A DNA stretch of 64,000 bases from Symbiodinium sp. CCMP2592 (GCA_905221615.1 CAJNDT010004558.1:248001-312000); one strand, 5' to 3'; positions 11,522 through 22,335 are shown, counted from the stretch's first letter. Translations and numbers: made by a program. The notes: generated by a model from the letters alone, not told the origin.

Positions 11522-12422
11522 TGTTACTTAAACTGGGCTTTGGCCTCACGGAGCCTGCGACCTTTGCGCCAAAAGGGGCGTGGTTGCTCGCGCGCTGCCA
11601 GTCCCTTCCCGAAGCCATGAGCCCTAAATCCGAAGTGCTTCGCTTTGGTTTTCTGGTCCGCTTTGGTCGTTCGCCTGGGTTCTGCTTCGAAACGCCCCAT
11701 ACACTAGCCTGGACGGAGTGATTGTCAACAGATCTTGACGGTTTAGGGGTTAGGGTGCAGGTGCTTGTTCCGACTGCTCCTAGCTTTAGGGTTTTCGGTT
11801 CGGTTGTGTCTCAGCCCCAAAGCCGAGAGCAAGATGTGCAAGCGACGAAACGAGGATGGGCTCTCCTGTTGTCCAAAGTGGTGTGCGAGAGGCCGGGCAA
11901 CCTTTTCAGAATCCAACGTAACGCTTTGCGCCCAACCCTAGACCCTAAATAAAACCCTAAAGCCCTAAACCTTAAACCCTGAAACCTAAACCCTATGCCC
12001 CGAAACCTAAAGCCTTGAGCAGAGAGTAAAGGGCCTGTGCAGTAGATTAAACGAAACCTTGAAGCAAACGCCCAAATCCTAGCAAGAGGAGCAGAAGAAC
12101 TGTTGTCAGAGCCCACAAAACAAAACTCTGCCAGAACCCAGCGGAGCAAACCTACTTGGAGGTTCAGGGGTAGTCATAAGTAGGTCTGTAAGTCCCTTTA
12201 TATGGGTTACAAGTATAGTTACTCTACTTGTTTTCCTACTTATAACTACCCATGAACCTCCAAATACTCGATTCTGCAGACCCGAAGCCCTAATGGGCGG
12301 CTTGGGACATGGTCTTCTTGCAAATTTCAGACGGAAGTGTGTCTTACATAATAGGGGACCTGATATTTTGTTTCATGTAGACATTTCTATAAAGGGTGTT
12401 GGGTGTTGGCTCATTATTCTAG
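11522..12422. other. Probable 3' flank of the metallopeptidase gene
   Basis: Open but unconvincing frames follow the stop codon. CCCTAAA-like motifs appear from 11935. A palindrome at about 12160-12262 pairs ACTTGGAGGTTCAGGGGTAG with CTACCCATGAACCTCCAAAT. No supported gene. Confidence 0.4.
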
Positions 12423-14036
12423 GTTGACGATGACGCGCACCAGAACCCGATTCTGATTATTGCCGCCCCTGTATCACAAACCCTTACTCCCTCAGACACC
12501 AAATCCTACTCTTAAGCGGATTTATGAAAGCCCTCACACAAACAGCCTGACAGAAACTTCAGCCGCAAACCCTATATGACATAAGCGTTTTCGAGCCCGA
12601 GAACCGACAACGCCCAAAGACTCCCCAGGCCCTAAATCCTGTATAATCGAACCGAGCCCTAAAAATTCAGGAGCCCTAAACTCAGATCTCCCCGAAGGCC
12701 CAAAGGAAGCCGCTTGCAGGCAGCCGTCAACGTAAGCTGGTCCGACGGTTCCACGTTGATCCCCGCGGCCTGGCAGCCTGAAACACTTATTAACCCGCAA
12801 GCTCCGGAAGACAAGAAACCATCGGTTTAGAGTTTAGGGTTTAGGGTTTAGGGTTTAGGGTATGGTATGGTGCATGTATGCACATGCATGCACGCATGCA
12901 TACGTACATACATAAAAAGCTTCCAAAACGCACAAATGCAGTCAACTTTGCATACACACACAGACACAAACCCGACACTCCTAAACCCTCAAACCTTAAC
13001 ACTAAACTGGACATCCTCGGCTGGTCTTGCAGATTAATGTAGGAACCTGATTAAGAAACCCTGGGCCTATAACACCAAAACAGCAGGATTCATGCAAGCA
13101 GCCCTAATAAAGGCTCAAGGTTTCTTAATCAGGTTCCTACATTATCCCCGGACTTCCGACTCCTAAGGTGTTTCGGGACATATTGCCGTTCTGTCGTCTG
13201 AGACATGCGTGCATCATCCTCCGAAGCAGTGAGTCCCAATCTGCCCCAGTATAAAGCCCTAGCAGTAGAGTTTATTTTAGGGTTTCTTTAAAGGGGTCTA
13301 TATGTGCCCGCGCTCCGCGTTCTCGACCCCCCCCCCCCCCCCCCCCAATGGTATCCCCCCCCCCCCGACCCGGGCGACCACACAACAAGAACAAGAACAA
13401 GAACAAGAAGAAGAACAGCAGCAACAACAAAGCAGCAGCAACCACGCGGAGGAACCACAGGAACCACAGGGGGGGAGGGGGGAGACAGGAACCAGAAGAA
13501 CCACAAAAGGGAGGGGGAAAACCAAGAGGAACCACAGGGGGGGGGGGGGGGGGGGGGGAGGGGGATTACCATGGGGGGGGGGGGGGGGGGGGGGGCGCGG
13601 ATGCTGGCACATATAAGGGCTACTATAAGGGTTATTATAAGGATTCTAATGTAGGGGCCTCAGTAACCTAATAGTAGAAAAGGTAACCTTTAACCTTGTT
13701 TGGGCAGTATAGTCCATATAGAATCCCTACATAACCAAAAAGGCTAACCTTTAGTTCCCCATGATACCCGACAAGTAGGAAACGGGAACCACCAGGAATT
13801 CCCCAAGGGCCCTTGAAATAGAGTCCTTGTGGCCCTTTATAGTGGGTATTTGGGGTATATTAGAGGGTAGTCGGGGGGTCTAGGCAGCGTCCTTGATGCG
13901 CCTAATTTCAGCCTGAAAGCAAACACCGCTCCTAGCAATTGAACTGTCTCCGAAGAAGCGAAGGTCACGTTGACGATTCAAGGGCCAGTAGAGCTGCAGC
14001 TGAGTGCGGCTACATTAGACATTCAGGCAACGATGG
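12423..14036 (+). CDS. Three phase-compatible exons of a beta-rich, possibly PA14-like surface protein
   Basis: Exons are 12423-12470 (VDDDAHQNPILIIAAP), 12720-12824 (AAVNVSWSDGSTLIPAAWQP, ending EDKKPS) and 13964-14036 (VTLTIQGPVELQLSAATLDI, then QATM). Acceptors are TTCTAG, CTTGCAG and GCGAAG. Donors are GTATCA, GTTTAG (the first bases of a telomere-like array) and GTTCAG. The first two exons keep phase 0 and the third exits at phase 1. SWSDGSTLIPAAW is reminiscent of the end of PA14-type carbohydrate-binding domains, but this is not secure. Small exons at about 14131-14176 and 14210-14227 (GTAAGG donor) may continue the gene. Both ends are unknown. Confidence 0.5.
12825..12861. repeat. Telomere-like block starting at a splice donor
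   Basis: GTTTAGAGTTTAGGGTTTAG begins exactly where the preceding coding exon ends, so the repeat provides the GT donor. It contains about five units and is followed by ATGCATGC-rich sequence. Confidence 0.8.
13033..13144. repeat. Palindromic element, family I (copy 1)
   Basis: TAATGTAGGAACCTGATTAA and its exact complement TTAATCAGGTTCCTACATTA form ends of about 29 bp (they continue GAAACC/GGTTTC). The family also forms the intron at 16627-16837. Confidence 0.85.
13327..13600. repeat. Homopurine/homopyrimidine and poly-C/poly-G tract
   Basis: Runs of about 20 C at 13327 and long G runs at 13538 and 13574 flank an AAC/AAG/ACC-rich segment. It is a potential foldback and G-quadruplex region. 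All overlapping reading frames are low complexity and are not genes. Confidence 0.9.
13669..13780. repeat. Palindromic element, family H (copy 2)
   Basis: It carries GGTAACCTTTAACCTTGTTT on the left and AAAAGGCTAACCTTTAGTTC ... GATACCCGACAAGTAGG on the right, the same layout as 40511 and 45496. Confidence 0.75.
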
Positions 14037-15177
14037 GTTCAGCGTTTAGGCTTAAAGGTTTGCTGAAAAAGGGTTAATGGTTAGTGGAGTTTCGGGGCTT
14101 CAGGTTTCGGGATTTGGAGTCCAATTGCGCAGGCGCAGGCCTCAGCCACGCGAAGGTTCATCACTGACCCGGATTCCCGTTACAAGCCCTGAACCCTAAT
14201 TGTCAGATCCAGGCGCCGGAATGTAAGGATTTGGGTTTAGGGCAAAGGTCGGAGAAGTTGGGTTTAGGGCTCACCACGACCTTCAATAAAGTATTTTTGG
14301 CCCGCAATAGTGGGTATTCGAGGTACATTCGAGACTAGTTGGGGGTCTAGGAAGGATTAAGGGTTTGAGTTTAGGGCTTGGGGTTTTCTAGTAGCGGTTT
14401 AGTACTTAGGGCTTCAGGATTTAAGGGGCAAGGGTTTTGGAAAAGGGCCTGAAGGATTCCAATGCATATTGCAGCTTGTGTTAATCGGGTCTGAAAGGGT
14501 TCTACAATCCTCAACGGTTAGGGGTGAACAGAAGGGCGAAGGAAGGCCGTCATGATTGGAACACGGGTGAGGGGTTTAGGGGTTGAGGTCTTAATATGTG
14601 GGTCTTAATGATTCGACTAGTAGGGTTTCGGGTTTAGGGTTTAGGGTTTAGGGAATATGAGGGTCTTCACACTTAGACGGGCCACAGAACTCGAGCGGTA
14701 GCGTTTCGGGGTACACTATGCCGAAGGAATCCTCTTCTAATCATCGAGGCCCTGTAGGTCGAGTTTCGAGCCGGATATCACGCGGCAGAAGACATGTGAA
14801 CCCCAAACATGCAACTGTTCCTCAGGCTAGTCTCATCCAGAGTGAGTGGAAGACCGCCCAGAAACTAGAGATGAAATTCGAACGTTTTCATGACAATGGA
14901 TTTCGCGTTCGAAGAGTATGTGTCCCGACAAGAGAATGGAGATCGTTTCAAGAGGAGAGTACAGAGGAGCCATCAACTTCCAATCCTTGAGCTCAAGCCC
15001 ACACCGTAAACCCCCTCCACCTCTCCACCGTTTGCTCCCATGGAAGCTTCAACCCGAACCCAGATAGACCCGTCTGTGCTTTTTTCTATGCCAAAGTTCG
15101 ACCCTCTCCTGGTTTTAGGCGTGTTTTTAGCTTTTAAGGTTAAGGAGTTGGAGGTGTTTTCAGACGCGTAGATGAAG
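14037..15177. other. Intronic or intergenic, telomere motifs, two possible exons
   Basis: TTTAGGG-like motifs recur. At 14130-14180 a GCGCAG acceptor precedes ASATRRFITDPDSRYK on +. At 14840-15010 two overlapping plus frames are open; one reads FAFEEYVSRQENGDRFKRR. Neither can be tied to a gene with confidence. Confidence 0.3.
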
Positions 15178-15282
15178 TAATGTAGGGGCCCAAATAAATA
15201 TACTAATGCACATATTTATAGTATAATGGGTTCCAAAACCCTTTTCTAATTATTAAGGCCCCTATATTATGCAGGGGCTGGA
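15178..15282. repeat. Palindromic element, family M (copy 2)
   Basis: TAATGTAGGGGCC ... GGCCCCTATATTATGCAGGG, with the core ATAATGGGTTCCAAAACCC shared with 6676-6778. Confidence 0.65.
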
Positions 15283-15291
15283 GGCCACAGG

Positions 15292-16874
15292 CTAGCGGAA
15301 CGAGATTCTGAAATCGGCTTTGGTTTGAGCCACACCTCCTTCACGCGCTTTGCGAAGTTCTGAAGGCTAAGGCAACTTAAATTCTAAAGCCGGAACAGTT
15401 TAAGCACCGAAACCTAAATTTTCACCCAATAGACACCCATACACCCGGATAGCACACGTTTCAGGAAACCAATCCACTTGTTGAGGCCCGCATATTGCTC
15501 TGGTTGCCAAGTTTTCTCAGCCTGCAAAGAGGCCACGACGAATTTCACCTCCTCGGCATCCGTCACGATTTCCAACTCAGGCTGGTCGCAAAACCTCTCA
15601 GAGAGATCCTTCGAGGGTCCAGGGTGCAGGGTCTAGGGTTTGAGAGCAGATAGGGTTTGGGGACTAGGGAATAGATCGTGTTTTGGGTTTGGGGAACAAG
15701 CTAGGGTTCAGGGAATTGTGATAGATAGGGCCGCTGCAGCAATTGCAGAGAAAGAGCAAGAGCAAGAGAAAGAGAACGAGAAAGATAAAGCGAAAGAGCA
15801 AGAGCAAGAGAAAGATCACGAGAAAGAGCAGGAGAAAGAGCATGAGAAAGAGATAGAGAGAGAGGAAGGGTTTAGGGTTAAGGGCTTCAAGAAGCTTCAG
15901 AAGCAACCTTAGGAACGATGCCACAGAATTCAGCCAGCAGTTCAGCAGTCAGGATCCTCAGGTTTCGGGGTAATCTACTGTAGGGGTTGAGGGTCTGGGG
16001 TTTTCGTGCTGGGCTGAGGTTTTCGAGTTCAGTGAACCGTAGGGGTTTATGGTTGAGGGTGTAGGGTCTCGAGATTTTGGCCTGCAGCTCCCTAGCCTCA
16101 AGGGCTGTTCTTCGCGCCTCTTGTTTTCTCGCTCGAAGTAGGATATTCATGGCAGGATGAGGGCACAGGAACCGGTCTTTGTAAGGTTTCGGATTTGGGG
16201 CCTTGCGCGTTTCAGGGTTCTGCAGTATTTCTGGGCACGGCTTTCGGATTCGGGTTAGGTCAAGGCTAAACACCACATCCAAAACCCAAGCCGAGAGCCT
16301 CAAACTCAAGATCCTACACACATACCCCCCGCAACCAAAAACGAAGCCTAAGCCCCTAAAGCGCTGGATTGTCCGAGTGTGAGCGTCGAAAGCGCTGCAA
16401 ACCCAATCCCCTAAACACCGAAAGCACTGCAAAGCCAGACCCCGAAACAACTAAGCCCTAACCCCTACACTACTCAACCCTAAACCTTAAACCTCTTACC
16501 TCTAAACCGCTAAAGCCTAACCCCAAAACTAAACCTTAAATTCCTAAACTCTAAATCCATCCTGTCGAAAGGCAACGGCACCGGCCAACTGATCCTGGAG
16601 CCCTTACCGCAGCCGAGCTGAGTCGGCTTTTCATGTAGGAACCGGATTAAGCAACCTTGGGCCTTTATTCGAGTTCTATAAGGGTTCCTCTAAAAGGGTG
16701 CTATAAGGGCACTATAAGGGTTTTGAGAGGTTAATGTAGGAACCTGATTAAGAAACCTTGCGTCTTTAATAGGGTTCTTCATGTGGATGCAAATATATTG
16801 GGGTTGTAGGCCCAGGGTTTCTTAATCGGGTTCCTACATGATTCAGTCTAATCAAGTCCGTGGTCTTGCGAGAT
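15292..16874 (-). CDS. Unidentified six-exon gene, 3' portion with stop
   Basis: Minus exons are 16838-16874, 16608-16626, 16071-16176, 15908-15956, 15456-15608 and the terminal exon 15292-15366 (TAG). All five junctions keep phase. Donors are GTAGGA, GTAAGG, a GA-type GAGACC, GTTGCT and GTGCTA. The protein is mostly helical: KTTDLIRLNHPTQLGC, then NILLRARKQEARRTALEARE, ILTAELLAEFCGIVPK, FCDQPELEIVTDAEEVKFVV and a C-terminus ending ADFRISFR. No known domain is recognised. The first intron (16627-16837) is made of family-I palindromes. The 15.76-15.87 kb purine repeat lies in the fourth intron. The start codon and upstream exons are not identified. Confidence 0.65.
15745..15870. repeat. Purine-rich (GAGAAA/GAGCAA)n repeat
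   Basis: A 125-bp AG-only tract inside the fourth intron of the minus-strand gene. It encodes only an artificial Lys/Glu repeat on +. Confidence 0.9.
16627..16837. repeat. Introner-like nested palindromes, family I, forming a whole intron
   Basis: Two family-I units lie in tandem: TGTAGGAACCGGATTAAGC at the left and AATGTAGGAACCTGATTAAG ... CTTAATCGGGTTCCTACAT at the right. On the minus strand the intron starts GTAGGAACC and ends CATGAAAAG, with CAT at both exon borders, a possible target duplication. Confidence 0.75.
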
Positions 16875-17179
16875 CTTTTTTGGGTTGGGGTTCCTTCAAG
16901 GGAGGGATCTATAATAGTACTATTAGGGTTTGGGGTCTTGCAAGCTTGTTAGACTTAGGAGTTGTATCAGGCAAGAGAGGGTTTAGGATTTCGAGCTTGG
17001 CGCCTCGGGCTATTGTAGATTTTGGGTTGCAGGAGTCTCAGGGCTTAAATAACACCTGCCTCTTTGAGAAGGCTTAAGGCTTAGTTTGTTTTTTAATTTC
17101 TGGATTGTGGTTTATATGGAAACCCGAAGGAAGCACCGTCACAGGTGGGTTATTTGGGGTCCCAGGCTTCGGATGGAAG

Positions 17180-17689
17180 GTTCATATGGTTCCCGGCCAG
17201 GGATCCCTGAGACGAAGCCACACGCAGCTAAATGGGAGGTATATAGGGTTTAGGGCTTCAACAATAACAAGGCTGCTACCCAGAGAGCCCAACACCGCTT
17301 CATTAAGGAATATGGCTTAGATTATATAGGGCTTCATATTATGATTTAAGCCATATTCCTTAATTAAGGGGTATTGGGCTCTCTAGGTATAGGCAGTCTA
17401 TGTGAGTATGAGGCCGGTTGAAAGAGGGTTTCTGAGCTTGACTGAGGAGTGCAGAAGGACTTGGGTTTTGCCAAGGATTCGGGTGCCTGTGGTAAGGTTC
17501 ATATTCGGGAGCCGCACGCCCGAATCTCTGGAAAGCTCCTTTCTAATAGGGTTTTGGGGGATATCATTATGATAGTAGTGAGTTCCTTCCCCAGAAGACA
17601 CCCCGTTAAGCAATTCACAGACATTGGATTTGTGAAGGGGGAAAGTCTCCTTGAGATCTGGGTGGATTTCCTTGTCGAGCCAAAACCAG
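17180..17689 (+). CDS. Exon cluster of an unidentified plus-strand gene
   Basis: Three candidate exons are 17180-17238 (VHMVPGQGSLRRSHTQLNGR, donor GTATAT), 17497-17550 (VHIREPHARISGKLLSNR, donor GTTTTG) and 17611-17689 (QFTDIGFVKGESLLEIWVDF, then LVEPKP, donor GCCCAT). Acceptors are GGAAG, GTAAG and GTTAAG, weaker than average. A longer plus frame runs through 17449-17802, so intron calls are provisional. No family is recognised; the last exon is beta-rich. Confidence 0.4.
17279..17388. repeat. Palindromic element, family J
   Basis: CCAGAGAGCCCAACACC ... TTAAGGAATATGGCTTA is mirrored by TAAGCCATATTCCTTAATTA ... GGTATTGGGCTCTCTAGG. About 110 bp. A related but diverged piece is at 25411-25600. 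Confidence 0.8.
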
Positions 17690-18182
17690 GCCCATGTCGG
17701 AAGATTCTTTTAAATGTAGAGGACTTGCACGAATCAAAAGCACGGAATAAACCCTCTAACTGGTTAAGAACCCGTGGTAGAAAGTTTCCAGAAGTATCGT
17801 GAGACCCGTCTCAAAAGCTCTGGCGCTTCGTCCCAACCCAAAGCTTAATCGGCTTTCTGTAAAGTTCTATACAATTTCGATGTCTGTTCGATGGTGGCGG
17901 TTTGAAGGCTTCGGTGCCAGTATAGGGGCAAAACTAACTAGAATGCTGGCTGCTGGGGTGTATGACAGCATGACTGTAAGGCGGCATTATTGGCCAACGG
18001 TTAACGGGCTTTGAATCGGTGGTACCGATATCCCTTGCAGCCGCCGTATAAGTGTACTGTGGCCCCAAAACTTGTGTTCTAACTATCAAGGCCCTTGTAT
18101 TGCGAATTCCAGACAGAATCATATCTCGTGCCGGGTTTACGCCTTAAACGCAGCTCTTCTCAAACCACAAGCCTTGAGCCTT

Positions 18183-18339
18183 ACCCATAGGCTCCATAGT
18201 ACTGTAGTTCCTTTTTGGGAGTACCTTATAGAATTCAAATATGAACCCCGAAACATACTACTGTAGTTCTTTTTTGGGATTACCTTATAGAATTCTAAAT
18301 ATGAATCCCAAAAAGGAGCTACTATGGGGCCCTTGGGTA
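18183..18339. repeat. Palindromic element, family F (copy 2, enlarged)
   Basis: Ends are TTACCCATAGGCTCCATAG and CTATGGGGCCCTTGGGTA. The inner unit GTAGTTCCTTTTTGGGAGTACC is duplicated as CTGTAGTTCTTTTTTGGGATT, so one half has been repeated. Confidence 0.75.
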
Positions 18340-18373
18340 TAGCCGTAGCAAACTCAAGGCCTCCGTTCTTCAG

Positions 18374-18452
18374 CGACACCGCAAACCTGACCCTTGCTGC
18401 CGGCGCCGATGTGGCGGTGCGTATCGAGTGCCACCCAACCAGTGCCGGTCTA
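18374..18452 (+). CDS. Candidate exon, possible PA14-like strand pair
   Basis: A strong acceptor (CCGTTCTTCAG) precedes DTANLTLAAGADVAVRIECH and PTSAGL, ending at GTGGCT. The pattern resembles the 'leu-x-ala-gly-x-x-x-x-x-arg-ile-glu' strand of PA14 domains, which is a suggestion only. All three minus frames contain less protein-like sequence. A TTTAGGG block starts 15 bp downstream. Confidence 0.5.
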
Positions 18453-18467
18453 GTGGCTGCAGATATA

Positions 18468-18502
18468 GGGTTTAGAGTTTAGGGTTTAGGGTTTAGGGTT
18501 AA
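18468..18502. repeat. Telomere-like (TTTAGGG)n block
   Basis: About four to five units directly after the coding exon at 18374-18452. Confidence 0.9.
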
Positions 18503-19141
18503 ACGGAAGCAGCAGAAGGTTGCAGGTGCGAACTATCCAAAATGTATTTCGCCGCGCCGTGGTGACTGCAATTTGCGTGAACGCTCTTTAGTATTGTTTC
18601 GGAGTGTTATGGGAAGCTTGGTTTCCTGAGGGCAATTTTCCGTGCTTGCCGCGGTGGTTTTCTACTAGTTAGATCCATGGGGCTCCAAGGTTTAGCACAT
18701 TTCACAGACACGCCATCGCACATGCACGTGCACACACACGCGCACGCGCACGGACACACACGCTCCTACCTGATCTCTTGCTGTCTTTTGCTGCAAACTT
18801 GCGTTGTCTTATCCTGATGGGGCCCCCTTGTGAAAGAGCGTTGCTGTATATAGGTTTAGTTGGGGATTCTACCTCACTCGCGGAGTATGAGTATGGCAGC
18901 AGTGTATTCTTCAGGCTGTTGTTCTCTATGATGTCGGAGTAAGTAACGAATCCAAATCGCCTGTCGGCTCTATATATACTATAGGATTCAGGCGGCCTAC
19001 GTTCCTAAACTACGGTTTTCAGATCTGAGATCTCCTAGAATTTGTGACCTATGCACTCACTGTACAAGTTTCGGGGTGTTGGGTCCGTTGCTTTGAGAAG
19101 CCATCTTCAGGTATAAGCTGTCTTCGTGTGGCCCCCAAAAG

Positions 19142-19193
19142 CCCTTTCTGGACCCATGTCGATGTCAGTGTGGCCCTGAACTCTCAAGATAGA
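19142..19193 (+). CDS. Candidate exon before a family-C introner
   Basis: PFWTHVDVSVALNSQDR is read on + after an AAAAG acceptor and ends at GTAAAAGCC, the start of the family-C palindrome. A further short exon at about 19075-19110 ends WVRCFEKPSS at a GTATAA donor. After the palindrome the sequence from 19298 is open in several frames, so the downstream reading is uncertain. Confidence 0.4.
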
Positions 19194-19297
19194 GTAAAAG
19201 CCAGAAAGTTGGAATATGATTATCCTAATCCCTTTATGGTAAATTATAGGGTATCCTGCCCTGAAACCATATTCCAGCTTTCTGGAGTTCCTTTTAG
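19194..19297. repeat. Introner-like palindrome, family C (copy 2)
   Basis: It starts GTAAAAGCCAGAAAGTTGG and ends CTTTCTGGAGTTCCTTTTAG, so both termini have splice signals on +. It is inverted relative to copy 1 yet still usable, as expected for a palindrome. Confidence 0.75.
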
Positions 19298-19388
19298 TGC
19301 TCCACACTTATGCCGATCAGCCGGAGGTTGTTCGATGCTGGATGCCGTTGCTCCAAAGGGGCTGATTCTCACAAGGATGAAACAATCA

Positions 19389-19600
19389 ACCCTATAAAAC
19401 CCTATAAACCCTAAACCCCTAAACCCCTAAACCCGAAACCCTAAACCTCTAAACCCCTAAACCCGAAACCCTAAACCCCTAAACCCCTAAACCCCTAAAG
19501 CCCCTAAACCCCTAACCCCTAAACCCCTAAACCCCTAAACCCGAAACCCTAAACCCCTAAACCCTAAATCCCTAAACCCCTAACCCCTAAAGCCTAAAAA
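19389..19600. repeat. Interstitial telomere-like array, CCCTAAA/CCCCTAAA mix
   Basis: More than 20 units with three or four C per unit, plus CCCGAAA variants, over about 210 bp. Confidence 0.95.
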
Positions 19601-20617
19601 CCTCTGTATCCTAAACTGGAGGCCGATGAGGCAGCCAAACCAGAAACGCCTAATGGGTTTAGGGGGTCGAGAACAAGGGTTCTATACTATAGTTATAGGG
19701 GTCTTATAATCACCTATACTATTTTAAGGGTTCTATGCTATAGTCAGGGGTCTTATAATCACCTATACTATTTTAAGGGTTCCTGTTTATACTTGTAGTG
19801 TATTGGGCCCCAAGGTTCATTTCGAGTTATCAGGGCCCCTATGGTAACGGGTTTTGGGGGAAGACTCTTCATGCTTCAGGTGAGTTCACCGCGGAGGCAG
19901 TCTTTCGAACGAGACTCGGCCGTGCTGCTCTCTTCCCAACAGCCATAACAAGATACGAGACGCTCTTAAGCAGTAAAACGGCCTTCATCCCCGCAAGCAG
20001 CACTGAACCGCACCATTTAACGACATTCCATCTCTTCTTGGTGGAGCTCTACCCTAGAACCACTCTCACACCCCAAGAAAGGTCTCGGCATGTTTCGGCT
20101 CATTACAGCCGAAATCATCCAAGATATCCCCTAAACCCTGCAACCCCTAAAACCCTAAACCCTAAACCGTAACCCTACAACCCCCAAAACCCTACCTACA
20201 AACTGCGAGGAACGCCGGGCTCGATCCCTGGTCTTCCACTCTGCCGAACTCCACGGACATCGGGGAGGTTTCTTGGGCTCAAAAGTAGCCCGAAACCCGG
20301 GGTTAAGGGTTCGGGGTTGAGGGTTTGAGGCCGTAAGCCCTGGACCCCTATATGAGCCCCCAAACCCCGAGGCCTTAAACCCTGCACCACAGGATTCAAT
20401 GCTGTGGTTTGAGGCTTGGGCTTTAGGGGCTTTCTGGGCTGTGTGTGGCATGGCCACTGCTGTCGGCTGTTGTTCTTACAGTCTTAGGGTTTACGGTCTA
20501 GAGATGTTGAGGCTTTAGGGGTTCAGGGTTTAGGGCGCGAGTCAGCTGTCCTGGCGTAACGTTGCAAGCCAGTTGCAAAAAAGGGCTAAAACCCTACCTA
20601 AAAACCCCTTCGTGCAG
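19600..20617. other. Stretch open on both strands, no secure gene
   Basis: At 19860-20060 both + (FTAEAVFRTRLGRAALFPTA) and - frames are open, and a gene may lie on either strand. At 20200-20300 a minus frame reads MSVEFGRVEDQGSSPAFLAV before a GTAGGG donor. CCCTAAA motifs occur at 20130-20180 and 20500-20540. Confidence 0.3.
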
Positions 20618-21495
20618 AACCGCCATGTGGAATTCCATTGCAACATCCTGTTTTCCTGGTTTTGTTCATTCATACAGGGCCCTTCTTGTTCGAGGCTTTG
20701 ATCCGCTGTCTGGAGGACGGTAGAGTTTGGATTGCATGTGGAATAACACTTGCTTCAAGACTTCTCAGTAGCAAGGCTGGAATGCGGTTTTTGTTTTGCA
20801 AACCTGCATTTGCTTGTCCCGCTCCCTGTATGCCAGTGAGAACACTGCCTGTGTCCCTCAACGTGTGAACTGGGCCCGCACTCGCTCGTGTAATATCACC
20901 CAATCGTTTACCAGGACCCTCCTTGTACCCTCAAATACGGGTAGATGGTCCCAAACGAGGGGCATTTAGGGTCTAATAGAGGGTAGATGGAGGGTCTAGG
21001 TAATATTCACAATTTTGGTGCAGGTGCTGACCCTGCCGATCAACTGCACAAGTGGCCGGGCGTAACCTGAGAACCTAAGCCCCAAGCTTGAGGGGTCTCT
21101 GCTTTCAAGACGTGTTAGGACTTGGGGTTTAGGGGTTTCGGGTCTGGGTCTTTCGGTAAACTTTTTGGGGCTGGGTTTGGGGTCCTCGCCTTGGGTTTTT
21201 GGATTTTAGGGCTTTGGGACCCTTTGAGTTTTCCCAGACGCCCGCAGACAGCAAGCGACACCTGTCAGGTCCAGGCGTTCAGTCATTCTCATCTTCAGAG
21301 AAGCGTGACACTAGTTTACATTAAATACATTCAACAAGCATGTGTGTATACATACATGCAAAACAGTGGAATCCATATTATTATCAGTATGAATATTAGT
21401 ATTATCAACGCATTTGGGAGTTTTTTTTCAAATTTTCAAGCGGTCGCAGCGATGTTTTGTGGTAGTTCATAGGTAGACCTACCACCATGGAACAG
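20618..21495 (+). CDS. Series of five very short candidate exons
   Basis: Segments with good acceptors and donors are 20618-20649 (NRHVEFHCNI), 20678-20719 (PFLFEALIRCLEDG, donor GTAGAG), 21024-21061 (VLTLPINCTSGR, donor GTAACC), 21238-21268 (TPADSKRHLS, acceptor TTTTCCCAG, donor GTCCAG) and 21473-21495 (VDLPPWN, donor GTGAGT). Each signal is good, but the exons are too short to prove the frame. They may continue the gene at 17-19 kb. Unidentified. Confidence 0.35.
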
Positions 21496-21605
21496 GTGAG
21501 TGTGAGTGTGAATATTCAGGCTCCTACCGTTGCCTGCTTTTTTTTTGAGTAGGGGCAGGCTCTCGGGATCGGTGTTATTCGGATAGAGGGAGGTTTGTTT
21601 GTTTC

Positions 21606-21660
21606 TTTTAGGGTTTAGGGTTTTGGTTTAGGGTTTAGGGTTTTGGTTTAGGGTTTAGGA
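21606..21660. repeat. Telomere-like TTTAGGG/TTTTGG block
   Basis: Alternating TTTAGGG and TTTTGGT units, about seven in all. Confidence 0.85.
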
Positions 21661-21748
21661 ATGTTGGCTTAGAAGCAGGATAGCCCCAGTTTGGGAATTT
21701 ATGCGCCCGGTTGTTCACACGCAGCCTTGATCCGTGTAGTATACTTAC

Positions 21749-21818
21749 TCAAACAGAAGTTGCTGAGGCACGAGCCCTCCAGTCTTGGTTGTGACGAACT
21801 TCACCGGCGCGGCAGAGG
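21749..21818 (-). CDS. Candidate minus-strand exon
   Basis: CCTAG acceptor, 70 nt reading SAAPVKFVTTKTGGLVPQQL then LFE, and a canonical GTAAGT donor. A plus frame (LLRHEPSSLGCDELHRRGRG) is also open, so strand is not proven. No neighbouring minus exon has been identified. Confidence 0.35.
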
Positions 21819-21929
21819 CTAGGGATGTTCCAGTTGTTTTGGGGGCTCATGAGGAGATTCTAGTTGCTTGTAATTAGTCCGCCCATATGCACCTGCATGT
21901 GCGTATATCTGTCAAGACATATACAGACA

Positions 21930-22335
21930 CACACACACACACACACAGGCGCATACACGGCTATGTCATGTGCATGTTATACAGTTAAGTAGACACGCGC
22001 ACATCTTCACTACACACAAAGACATGATCGAGGAGAAGCCTATCAAACATGTGGATGCAACATACATTACAACATACATGTATACTTACATACCTGCCAA
22101 CATACATACATATGTTACCTACATGCATACATTTACAAACGACTCTAGATATACAGATGCAGGTACGCATACATATATGTACACATACATGAGCATGTAC
22201 ATCCACGCATGCACACATACATAGACATGGACATGAACGAGCCTTCAACCGCATCTATATATACATATACATGTATAGGTATGTGTGTATATACATATCC
22301 ACAGATAGACAGCATGTTGTGTGCAAAGAAATGCT
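21930..22335. repeat. (CA)n and (ACATA/TACA)n microsatellite region
   Basis: CACACACA at 21931-21950 is followed by about 300 bp of ACATACAT-type repeats. All frames are low complexity. Confidence 0.9.

Noticed and set aside
13272-13671. Pro-, Gly- or Gln-rich frames on both strands
   Set aside because: The underlying sequence is C-runs, G-runs and AAC/AAG repeats.
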